Assembly: GCA_964467165.1 (NCBI GenBank)
Contig: CAYXOL010000001.1
Location: 248,001-312,000, forward strand
Direction: 5' to 3'
DNA length: 64,000 nt
DNA from: Clostridium_AD sp964467165
Lineage (GTDB): Bacteria; Bacillota; Clostridia; Clostridiales; Clostridiaceae
The notes below the pieces were generated by a model that saw only the letters and a program-made list of their open reading frames with translations, had not been told where the DNA came from and ran no database searches. Of the stretch, positions 44,956 through 53,231 are shown in pieces (the first letter of the stretch is position 1; every line of letters begins with the position of its first letter). The position numbers and the translations under genes are program-made.

Positions 44956-45035
44956 CCAACTCCACTCCTCATAAATACATTGCTATCTTATGTTTATAAA
45001 TATTGTCTTTAATATCTTTTCTACTACTTTATCTA

Positions 45036-45863
45036 TTATTGCTTCAATCCAGACATTGTAATTCCTTCAATAAACACCTTCTGCATTAGGAAGAACAAAA
45101 TGATCATTGGCAACATAAACATTGCAGAACCAGCCATAAGTAGAGCCCAATCTAATCCATGACTGGACGTAAACTGGCTAAGTCCAAGGGAAATAGTCCA
45201 TTTACTACTGTCTGTCAAATAAATAAGTGGTCCCATAAAATCTGTCCACGACCAAATAAATGCAAAAAGTCCAACGGTAACAACAGCGGGTTTTGCAAGT
45301 GGTAAAATAACTCGAGAAAAAATTTGAAGCTCAGATGCTCCATCAATTCTTGCAGCCTCTGATAAGTCCTCAGGAATTGTCATAAAAAATTGCCTCATTA
45401 GAAAAATAAAAAATGCTTTTCCAAAAAAATCTGGAACAATCAAGGGCAATATAGTATTCACCCACCCTATTTTAACATACAAACTGTAAAGTGGGATCAT
45501 TGTAATTTGGAAAGGCAACATCATAGTTGCTAAAACCAGAATAAATACCTTATCGCGCCATTTCCAATGCAATTTTGAAAAGGCATATCCAATGATTGGT
45601 GCAGAAATCACATTTCCAATTACAGCAAATATAACAATTTTTACTGTGTTCCAAACGTAATGCATAAATGGAATAGTTGTAAGCGCCTTGGAATAATTAC
45701 TAAGCATTAAGGGCCGTGGAATCCATTGAGGAGGAAATGTGAAAATTTGCGTATCACTTTTTAATGATGTATCTACAAGCCATATGAATGGAAAAATAAA
45801 AAACATCCCAATTGCTATCAATATTACATAAGAAAAAATCTTTTTTCGTTTTGAAACAACCAT
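45036..45863 (-). CDS. Sugar ABC transporter permease, MalG type
   Basis: A 275-residue protein with six membrane helices and the ATPase-docking loop EAARIDGASELQIFSRVILP. It follows the MalF-type gene by 3 bases, so the pair is translationally linked. No ATPase is encoded here. Similar in organisation to the permease at 33757-34569 but a distinct sequence, so the two operons carry separate importers. Confidence 0.92.
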   Translation of the reverse strand: MVVSKRKKIFSYVILIAIGMFFIFPFIWLVDTSLKSDTQIFTFPPQWIPRPLMLSNYSKALTTIPFMHYVWNTVKIVIFAVIGNVISAPIIGYAFSKLHWKWRDKVFILVLATMMLPFQITMIPLYSLYVKIGWVNTILPLIVPDFFGKAFFIFLMRQFFMTIPEDLSEAARIDGASELQIFSRVILPLAKPAVVTVGLFAFIWSWTDFMGPLIYLTDSSKWTISLGLSQFTSSHGLDWALLMAGSAMFMLPMIILFFLMQKVFIEGITMSGLKQ

Positions 45864-45866
45864 TTA

Positions 45867-46838
45867 TTATTCCCCCTCGTAGTAAACCCATTTTTTAGAA
45901 CTTTTTAATATAAGTAATGTCACAAGTAGTATGACTAATAGCATAACCCAAGCAAGAGCACTAGCATATCCAAACTTCAAATATGAGAACGCCTGTTGAT
46001 AGATATTAACCGCATAGAACAGAAGAGAGTTTTTTATCCCTCCCATAGGTGTATTTCCAGAGCCCGCAGCGCTAATTATAAAGGATTGAGTAAATACATT
46101 AAACCCTGCAATAACTCCACTTATAATCTGAAATAAAGTAATTGGTGTAAGAAGTGGCCATGTAACATGCCTAAATTTACTCCACATACCACCTCCATCA
46201 ATTTCAACTGCTTCATAATAGGATGATGGAATATCACCAAGACCAGCAAGGTAAATTATCATAGTGCTTCCAATACCCCATAAGGACATAAGAATAATTG
46301 CTGGTTTAGCCCATTCCGCAGAAGATAGCCAAAGAGGTTGCCCTAAATTAAAGAACCCCAAAATTGCATTTACTAGTCCATATTTGGGGTTTAAAAGCCA
46401 AACCCAAAGGAGTGCACCAGCTACGGGAGGCATTAGAGAAGGCAAAAAATACACTGCACGATAAAAAGCTCGCCCCTTTACTTTCATATTTAATAATAAC
46501 GCAGTAATAAGTGATGCACATAACTGTAATCCCACTCCAAAAATCACATAATAAAGAGTATTATACAGTGAGGTATAAAATTCTGAGCTATGAAACATAT
46601 CCTTAAAATTCGAAAGTCCTATCCATTTTGGTGGATCAAATAAATTATATTCTGTAAAGCTATAAAAACCTGTAGCTATTATGGGGTATAAACTAAATGC
46701 TAAAAATCCTATTATCCAGGGTATCATAAAAAGTAGTGCAAGTTTTTTTTGATTTTTTTGTAAATTATACTTCTTTTGTTTTCTTTGTAGATTATGTACT
46801 TTATTCGACTTTTCTACAGTATTAATTTCTACTTTCAT
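45867..46838 (-). CDS. Sugar ABC transporter permease, MalF type
   Basis: A 323-residue permease. A Lys/Gln-rich cytosolic N-terminus (about 1-32; KQKKYNLQKNQKK) precedes six helices, with docking loop EAVEIDGGGMWSKFRHVTWP. It follows the binding-protein gene by about 125 bases and has an AGGAGG site. Works with the MalG-type partner and the lipoprotein at 46966-48300. Confidence 0.92.
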   Translation of the reverse strand: MKVEINTVEKSNKVHNLQRKQKKYNLQKNQKKLALLFMIPWIIGFLAFSLYPIIATGFYSFTEYNLFDPPKWIGLSNFKDMFHSSEFYTSLYNTLYYVIFGVGLQLCASLITALLLNMKVKGRAFYRAVYFLPSLMPPVAGALLWVWLLNPKYGLVNAILGFFNLGQPLWLSSAEWAKPAIILMSLWGIGSTMIIYLAGLGDIPSSYYEAVEIDGGGMWSKFRHVTWPLLTPITLFQIISGVIAGFNVFTQSFIISAAGSGNTPMGGIKNSLLFYAVNIYQQAFSYLKFGYASALAWVMLLVILLVTLLILKSSKKWVYYEGE

Positions 46839-46965
46839 ATCTACAATCCTCCTACCTATGATTTTTGTTCAAGGAGTTTATAAAAAAAACTGCTAGTCAA
46901 AGGGTATAAACTCAGACGAATTAATCTATTTCCACTCTCCACCCCTTGACTAACAAGTAATGCTA

Positions 46966-48300
46966 TTATTTTTCTCTACTCTTTACCCATTCATCAGCCA
47001 GTGGTTGAATTTTTTTAGCAACATTATCTAATGCCTCCGTTGGTGTAATTTCACCATCATAAGCCTTTTGTTCTTGCAATGTCAATTCATTAACGTATTC
47101 CTTTGTAAAAGGCACAGCTGGAAGCGCTTTTGCATTTCCACTCTTGACGATTTGAATAAATGGAGCTAATTCAGGTGCTTTTGCAGTAAATTCAGGACTG
47201 TTAATTGCTGATAAGGATGCTGGCAGACTTCCTTTTGCTGTACAAAAATTAATATTTGGAGTATCAGATGTTAACCAATTGATAAACTCATAGGCTGCAT
47301 CTTTATCTTTACATGCTTTTGATACATAAAGCATACCGCTTTGAATTTGTCCGCCATTGCTAAGTTCTGGATGTCCATCTGGATATGGAATAGGAACAAT
47401 TCCATAATTTATGTCCTTTGCGTACTTTTTAAGAAATGTTGTGAACCATTCTCCCTCAATATCAAATGCAAGTTGTTTCTGAAAGAAGGGGTTATTTGGC
47501 GACTCATATTCTCCAAATCCACTCTTAAATTTTTTAATCTCAGCTGCATTATATGGATTTTGATAAGATGCAACCTTAAAGCTTAATGCCTCGATGTTTT
47601 CTTTACTATTACATGTAACTTTATCAGTTTTGTAGTCATAGAAATTTTCACCATATGCAAATGACATGTTTAAAACATCTAGCCATGGGAAATCCGATAC
47701 ATATCCTAACTGTGTATAGCCACCTTTAGCATCTTTTTTAGTCAACAACAATGCATCTTTCTTTAATTCACTTATTGTTTTTGGCGGATCTTTAATGCCC
47801 GCTGCTGCTAGCATGTCTTTGTTGTAATATAGCATATAGGAGTCCATTGTATATGGAATTGCATACTGTTTACCCCCATAGTTACCTAGTTTCCAAACAG
47901 GATCTGGATAGTTTTTGCTATCTATTTTATATTTACTTATCATATCATCTAATGGCGCAACAGCTCCTACACTGGCCCACTTAGATAATGTATAATCAAT
48001 TACATATCCAATATCCGGTGGATTTCCACCTGTTAATGCTGTTAATTGCTTGGTTGAAGTAGTACCCGATAGTGGATTTACATGGATTTGAGGATGTGTT
48101 TTATTAAATTCGTCCACAATTTTTTGCATTTCATCTGCTTCTCCACCCTTCCACAAATGCCAGAATGTTATGTTTGTAACTTCTTTAGTAGTTACTTCTT
48201 TAGTAGGAGTGCTTGACTTACTATTACTTGAACACCCAGTAATCGCCACTAACATAACACCTGTTAATAGCATTGATAAGATTGCTTTGCTTTTTTTCAC
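46966..48300 (-). CDS. Sugar-type ABC solute-binding lipoprotein (family 1)
   Basis: The start is GTG 48300 after AGAGGAGG; ATG 12 codons upstream has no site. The 444-residue product has a signal ending AITGC, a Ser/Thr-rich spacer (SSNSKSSTPTKEVTTKEVT), then the CUT1 binding fold with NITFWHLWKGGEADEMQKIV and TGGNPPDIGYVIDYT. It is lipid-anchored outside the cell and defines the substrate of the operon 2 importer. Being first in the operon with a 325-nt leader, it is probably the most strongly expressed member. Confidence 0.9.
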   Translation of the reverse strand: MKKSKAILSMLLTGVMLVAITGCSSNSKSSTPTKEVTTKEVTNITFWHLWKGGEADEMQKIVDEFNKTHPQIHVNPLSGTTSTKQLTALTGGNPPDIGYVIDYTLSKWASVGAVAPLDDMISKYKIDSKNYPDPVWKLGNYGGKQYAIPYTMDSYMLYYNKDMLAAAGIKDPPKTISELKKDALLLTKKDAKGGYTQLGYVSDFPWLDVLNMSFAYGENFYDYKTDKVTCNSKENIEALSFKVASYQNPYNAAEIKKFKSGFGEYESPNNPFFQKQLAFDIEGEWFTTFLKKYAKDINYGIVPIPYPDGHPELSNGGQIQSGMLYVSKACKDKDAAYEFINWLTSDTPNINFCTAKGSLPASLSAINSPEFTAKAPELAPFIQIVKSGNAKALPAVPFTKEYVNELTLQEQKAYDGEITPTEALDNVAKKIQPLADEWVKSREK

Positions 48301-48605
48301 AAAAATACCTCCTCTAATTTTAGACCTTCTGCTCATTATTTATATTGATGTATCTAACTACAATTCCCCCCTCCCTTTATGTTTAATTAAAATCAACTCA
48401 TTTAATTGAGTTTTACATAGCTTTGATTTTTCAAATAAAGTCATTTAATCATTTGGTATGTTCTTACTCCAGAATTTAAACAATGCAGATTCTTCTCAAT
48501 ATAAAATAAATCTTTCTATATAAGTTTCTCCACTGGTGTTAATCTTTTAATAGGTTTATTACTTATTTATGTGTGTTTTTGTTGTTTTGCATAAAATAAT
48601 ATAGC
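48301..48605 (-). other. Long 5' leader of operon 2
   Basis: About 325 nt between the predicted start of transcription and the binding-protein start codon. It contains AACTCA-N6-TGAGTT near 48391-48409. No known riboswitch motif was recognised; a second promoter inside it is possible. Confidence 0.45.
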
Positions 48606-48630
48606 AATTAATCCACCCACTGGATTAATT
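48606..48630. promoter_or_regulatory. Operator of operon 2, AATTAATCC-N7-GGATTAATT
   Basis: Perfect 9-bp arms with a 7-base spacer. It covers the expected transcription start (about 48626) of the promoter next to it, an arrangement that would block initiation. Its core TAATCC-N7-GGATTA recurs at 36898-36916. Confidence 0.75.
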
Positions 48631-48632
48631 GT

Positions 48633-48661
48633 ATTTTATCAAATTAAATCATAATTGTCAA
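48633..48661 (-). promoter_or_regulatory. Promoter of operon 2
   Basis: TTGACA (48656-48661) and TAAAAT (48633-48638) on the minus strand with the ideal 17-base spacing. Confidence 0.8.
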
Positions 48662-48789
48662 TATATTCTGTAAATTTCTAATTTTAGCTTGTTTTCACAT
48701 ATATATAAATAAACACACCAAGGGTATTTGCGAAAAAGAAACCACTGCACTTCCTTCATAACCTTTTGTATCAACTACCTGGTAAATAC

Positions 48790-48823
48790 AAAAGCCTGCT
48801 GATAAAAAAATCGGCAGGCTTTT
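48790..48823. terminator. Bidirectional terminator
   Basis: A 14-position stem, AAAAGCCTGCTGAT against ATCGGCAGGCTTTT (one G-T pair), with a 6-base A-rich loop. It probably ends transcripts from the DUF89/GGDEF operon on the minus strand. Confidence 0.8.
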
Positions 48824-48836
48824 CGCTTATAAATTA

Positions 48837-48962
48837 TTATGCTCTTAGTTCTCCTTCTAAATAAATCTTCAATTCTTTTACAAGGCTAAAGCCTGGCATT
48901 CTTCTGCTATTTTCACTAATATTAGCATAGTCCTTACAAATACCAAGCTGAACTTGATTACT
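48837..48962 (-). pseudogene. Short C-terminal gene remnant
   Basis: Without a start codon the minus strand reads NQVQLGICKDYANISENSRR followed by 20 residues ending YLEGELRA and a stop. The composition is protein-like, but the fragment is only about 40 codons, and I cannot assign it to a family. Confidence 0.35.
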
Positions 48963-49017
48963 TTATTATATGCTTAACTATATTGAATTCAATTTCTTTA
49001 ACAACAAGCCGTGCCTC

Positions 49018-49875
49018 TTAATTTATAAGCACATAGTCCATTGGTTTACAACCAATAGCAGACGCTACCGAACTACATTTTGCTCTCAGCAGATAAAATA
49101 TATTCTTATCTTTAATATCACTCAATGTTTCAAAATTCGCTTGCCCTTTACTTATAATAAGATCTGCTTTACTAAATTCACTCTTAAATCTACTTGAGCA
49201 ATCTTTTAATATAGTCCCTTGTGCAGAATGTCCATTGTCAATAACTTTCACTAAGTCTATAACACCTGTACTTATTGCGTCGTCCATAGTTGCATCATTA
49301 ACTATAGGACCACCCTTTACTACATAAGTAACCTTTTCCATGGGAAGATTCTCTAATAGAAATTTATCAAATATTATTTCACCAGAGTTATCAGCAATAT
49401 ACATAATATACTTCGCCTTTTTCACTGCTTCCCGTAGAGCAGTTGTTCCAGCACCAAAAATATCATGCTTGATACTTTCTTTAACCGACTTAACAATATC
49501 TAATTTTTCCAGTTTTAGCCCAACTGAAAAATCTATAATATTTCCTGCAATTGCCAGCCTACAGCACATATCAAAGCGATCTTCTGCCTCCTCCAACCAT
49601 TTTTCCTTAGTTATTTTATCATAAATTTCTTTAGCAATATCATTGTACTGCTTCTTCAATTTTAAATACGGATCCTTAACCCCAGTAATATTTTTAGCAT
49701 GTTGATGCATCCTAAAAGCTATTTCAGGTGCTGTTTCATTGAAGTCCATTTCTCCTAATTCTTTCAAAGAACTCTTTATTATTTCTTCTTGCATTTCTAT
49801 ATTACTTGTAGCTTCTTCAGCTATTTCTACTGCTTGTCTAGCAAGACAGTGAATACATTCATGTGAAATTTTCAT
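49018..49875 (-). CDS. DUF89 family protein (damage-control phosphatase type)
   Basis: A 285-residue DUF89/ARMT1-like protein. The N-terminus holds the CxxC (CIHCLARQAVEIA, residues 8-20) of the bacterial/archaeal subfamily. The metal site is shown by AGNIIDFSVG, ADNSGEIIFDKFL (about 158-170) and SKGQANFETL. Characterised relatives are metal-dependent phosphatases that remove damaged or excess sugar phosphates and related metabolites; the substrate here is unknown. Its ATG overlaps the TGA of the GGDEF-EAL gene (ATGA), giving tight translational coupling. Confidence 0.88.
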   Translation of the reverse strand: MKISHECIHCLARQAVEIAEEATSNIEMQEEIIKSSLKELGEMDFNETAPEIAFRMHQHAKNITGVKDPYLKLKKQYNDIAKEIYDKITKEKWLEEAEDRFDMCCRLAIAGNIIDFSVGLKLEKLDIVKSVKESIKHDIFGAGTTALREAVKKAKYIMYIADNSGEIIFDKFLLENLPMEKVTYVVKGGPIVNDATMDDAISTGVIDLVKVIDNGHSAQGTILKDCSSRFKSEFSKADLIISKGQANFETLSDIKDKNIFYLLRAKCSSVASAIGCKPMDYVLIN

Positions 49876-52800
49876 ATAATATCCGCCTCTCCATGTTTTT
49901 TTGTAGTTTTCTCGCTAATTAAAGCTTCTTCAACCTCATTTGGCCATAAAGGTTTATAGAAATAATACCCCTGCACTTCATCACACATTTTTTCTTTTAA
50001 ATAATTAAGCTGTTGCTCTGTTTCAACACCTTCTGCTATTACGCTAAGATTCAGGTTTTTAGCCAATTTTATTATTATATCAGCTATTACTTTATCCTTA
50101 GTACTATTAACAATATTATCTATGAAATGCTTATCTATTTTCAAACGATCAATAGGTAACATTGTAATTCGACTTAAAGATGAATATTCTGCACCAAAAT
50201 CATCTATAGCTATTGATATACCTATTTTTTTTAGCTGGGATAAAACATTAACTATAAACTTTGACTCCTGAATCGCAATGTTTTCGGTAATTTCTAACTC
50301 CAAATATTTCGCTTCAAGCCCTGTATCGTTTAGGACACTAATTACTTTGCTAACAAAGTTAGGATTCATCAATTGATTAACTGACACATTAACTGCTATT
50401 CTAATACATGGCAACCCCATTTCCTGCCACATCTTATTTTGAAGGCATGCCTCTATAAGTATCCACTCCCCAATAGAATTAATTAATCCTTGCTGCTCAG
50501 CTATTGGTATAAATATATCTGGGGGAATTAATCCTAGATTTGGTTGTTGCCATCTCATTAATGCTTCTAAAGCAACTATTTTACCAGATTTAATATCTAT
50601 TTGAGGCTGATACATAACCTTTAATTCATTTCGTTCCTGCGCACGATACAGATAATTAGTTAATGCTGTTGTTTTTTCTATTTCTTCTTTCATTTCTAAG
50701 GAGCAGAATAGGTGCTGATTCTTACCATTAGCTTTTGCTTTACACATGGCAATCTCAGCATTCTTCATTAATGTTTCAGTATCTTCTCCATCAATTGGAT
50801 AAACTGCAACACCAATACTTGATGTTATATAAAATTCTTCTTCATCTATTAGTAACGGTTTACTAAACTGTTTCATAATATTAGCTATTATAACTTCAAT
50901 ATCCTCTTTGCATGAAATACCATTTAACATTATAATAAATTCATCCCCTCCAAAACGTGATACTACATCTGTTTTGGGAAGACTTTTTGTTAATTCTTGT
51001 GCTACAAGCGTAAGTAATTTGTCCCCTCCATCATGTCCCATAGCATCATTTACAGCTTTAAATGAATCCAAATTCATAAAAATAATCCCGATTAATTTTT
51101 CTGGGTTTGCCGACTGAATTCCATGTTTAACTCTATCATTAAACAGTAGCCGATTTGGAATATTGGTTAACTGGTCATAATAGGCCATATGGTAAATTTT
51201 CCTCTCTGAAGCTACCCTTTTTATTGAATCAAGCATAATATTGCCTGTGATTTGCAATAGCCTAATATCATCCTCTTCCCAACTTATTCTTGAAAAAACA
51301 GAATCAATTCTTAAAAAACCTAACTGATTTTCATTACTTGTTAAAGGCACAGCTAACATTGATTTAACGTTCTGCTTAATAAGGCATAATTTTTCTAAAT
51401 TAGCTTCTTCACAAAGCATTTCTACTAAGGGTATCTGTATTACCCCCTTAGATTTAACTTGCTTCTTCCACCAGGGGTATGTTGATATTGTTGCATCCTG
51501 GATAAGTTCCTGATCTTCTTTTGCATTTTCATTGCACCAACTTAAATAGTTTGGAAGCTCCATAGTATCATCAATTTCCATTAGAAAAATATGGCCTCTA
51601 TCCGCCTTAAAAAACTCACAGATTTCTTTTAACATATAATTAACTTTTTCTTCTATATTATCATTATTTACATTAATAAAGCATGTTGAAATATTTGATA
51701 CAACATCTTGATATTTAATCTTATGTGAGATTTCTTTCAATCTCAATATGTAAATTTTATTCACATAAAAAGCAATCCAAATTACTATACCAAATATTCC
51801 AAACCTTACTAAATAATCTATCATATCAATTCTTACTACACAAAAGGGAACCTTTATACATATATATAATTGAGTCAATATCATAGAAGTTGATACCATT
51901 ATTAGTAAAATAGAATTGTTAAATAAAAGTGATGTAATTACTAATATAAAAGGAAATGCCCAGATTGTTAAGGAAGCATAGGCAACAAATCTTAGCATAA
52001 TCAATGGTATAACCAATGACATAAAAATTGAATTTACAATTAGTCTAATGCCCTTGTCAATCCTTATTCTCCCTAGGATATATTGGAAAACACCCAAAAA
52101 AAATAACACTACAGAAAAAATAATAATGTTATATATATTCTTAGTACCATTTACTACATATTGAGCTATAAAATTAAGCAGTCCTCCTACGATAAATGAA
52201 GCAGATAAATAATTGAAAATTTTAGTACGGTAAAGGTTCGTGAGAATTGTTTCATCCTTACTAATAGTTAATTTCATAAAACCGAACAACTTTATGAGAT
52301 TAAAAGCAATACTCACAGGCAATATAATTAAAATAGGCACAATTTGAGGAATTTCAATAGATAAATATGAGTTATACAAGATCTCTATAGTCGCTGTAAT
52401 TGCTATAGTAATTGCAATCGAAAATATAATCACTTTTATTTGTGTTTTTATTTTTTTGGTGTTTGAATTATTTCTCCATCTATTAAGAAGTATTATTCCT
52501 ATAACCATAGAACTTACAAAATATAAGCCATAAAATCTATCCCACGAATTATTTTTTGATGCATTAAACCATCCTAATGATGTCTTGACAAATTTATACT
52601 GTGCTGAAGACATTTCCTTAGAAACTGAAAACACATATATGTTAATAACTGCAGGTACATAAAGAAAAATATATATCCACCATCTCTTATTTAAATCTTT
52701 TGTTTCTGTTAAAAGCATAATATAATGGAGGAAAAAACTAAACATTGAACACCAACCAATAGCCGATATCCTTCGCCAAAAAATGCATGTTGAGAGTTCT

Positions 52801-52979
52801 GAAGCATTTATTGAAAGAGAAAATCCAATACTCCAACAACCCAACAAAACACATGTTAAAAAAAACAATTTATTTATAGGGGATTCAGTATTAATATATA
52901 ATGCATATAATCCCATATAAATACTAATTATAAATGTTACAAAAAACAATACTGATAATAGCAATGGAATAGTTCCCAA
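49872..52979 (-). CDS. Membrane GAF-GGDEF-EAL protein (cyclic-di-GMP turnover)
   Basis: A 1035-residue protein. About twelve membrane helices occupy residues 1-415 in two blocks (first a 7TM histidine-kinase-type N-terminus). A GAF domain (about 430-590) is followed by a diguanylate cyclase domain with intact RFGGDEF (near 674), whose inhibitory RxxD site is replaced by PKTD. The phosphodiesterase domain has EALMRW, EITENI, DDFGAEYSS, LKIDK and EGVETEQQ. Both activities are therefore possible. The start is TTG after AAGGTGATG. It precedes and overlaps the DUF89 gene. Confidence 0.9.
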   Translation of the reverse strand: MGTIPLLLSVLFFVTFIISIYMGLYALYINTESPINKLFFLTCVLLGCWSIGFSLSINASELSTCIFWRRISAIGWCSMFSFFLHYIMLLTETKDLNKRWWIYIFLYVPAVINIYVFSVSKEMSSAQYKFVKTSLGWFNASKNNSWDRFYGLYFVSSMVIGIILLNRWRNNSNTKKIKTQIKVIIFSIAITIAITATIEILYNSYLSIEIPQIVPILIILPVSIAFNLIKLFGFMKLTISKDETILTNLYRTKIFNYLSASFIVGGLLNFIAQYVVNGTKNIYNIIIFSVVLFFLGVFQYILGRIRIDKGIRLIVNSIFMSLVIPLIMLRFVAYASLTIWAFPFILVITSLLFNNSILLIMVSTSMILTQLYICIKVPFCVVRIDMIDYLVRFGIFGIVIWIAFYVNKIYILRLKEISHKIKYQDVVSNISTCFINVNNDNIEEKVNYMLKEICEFFKADRGHIFLMEIDDTMELPNYLSWCNENAKEDQELIQDATISTYPWWKKQVKSKGVIQIPLVEMLCEEANLEKLCLIKQNVKSMLAVPLTSNENQLGFLRIDSVFSRISWEEDDIRLLQITGNIMLDSIKRVASERKIYHMAYYDQLTNIPNRLLFNDRVKHGIQSANPEKLIGIIFMNLDSFKAVNDAMGHDGGDKLLTLVAQELTKSLPKTDVVSRFGGDEFIIMLNGISCKEDIEVIIANIMKQFSKPLLIDEEEFYITSSIGVAVYPIDGEDTETLMKNAEIAMCKAKANGKNQHLFCSLEMKEEIEKTTALTNYLYRAQERNELKVMYQPQIDIKSGKIVALEALMRWQQPNLGLIPPDIFIPIAEQQGLINSIGEWILIEACLQNKMWQEMGLPCIRIAVNVSVNQLMNPNFVSKVISVLNDTGLEAKYLELEITENIAIQESKFIVNVLSQLKKIGISIAIDDFGAEYSSLSRITMLPIDRLKIDKHFIDNIVNSTKDKVIADIIIKLAKNLNLSVIAEGVETEQQLNYLKEKMCDEVQGYYFYKPLWPNEVEEALISEKTTKKHGEADII

Positions 52980-53163
52980 CTTGTTTCATCACCTTCATTT
53001 TAAAATTTATATTTTTTAATAATATATTATGACCACTTTCTACAACTTTACCATATAATTGACAAAATTACAAATTCTCTAATAGAATATCAGAGCTGAA
53101 GCATGAAGCCGCCATTTCCCAATTAGAAAATTACAAGTTAATTATTGTTAGCAGACATTAAAA

Positions 53164-53190
53164 GGGAGGTTTATTAAATATAAACCTCCC
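53164..53190 (-). terminator. Terminator of the M3 peptidase gene
   Basis: Perfect 10-bp stem GGGAGGTTTA / TAAACCTCCC, followed on the minus strand by TTTTAATG. Confidence 0.8.
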
Positions 53191-53231
53191 CTTAACCCTT
53201 ACTTATATAACAAGATACAAGGTTGAATTAA

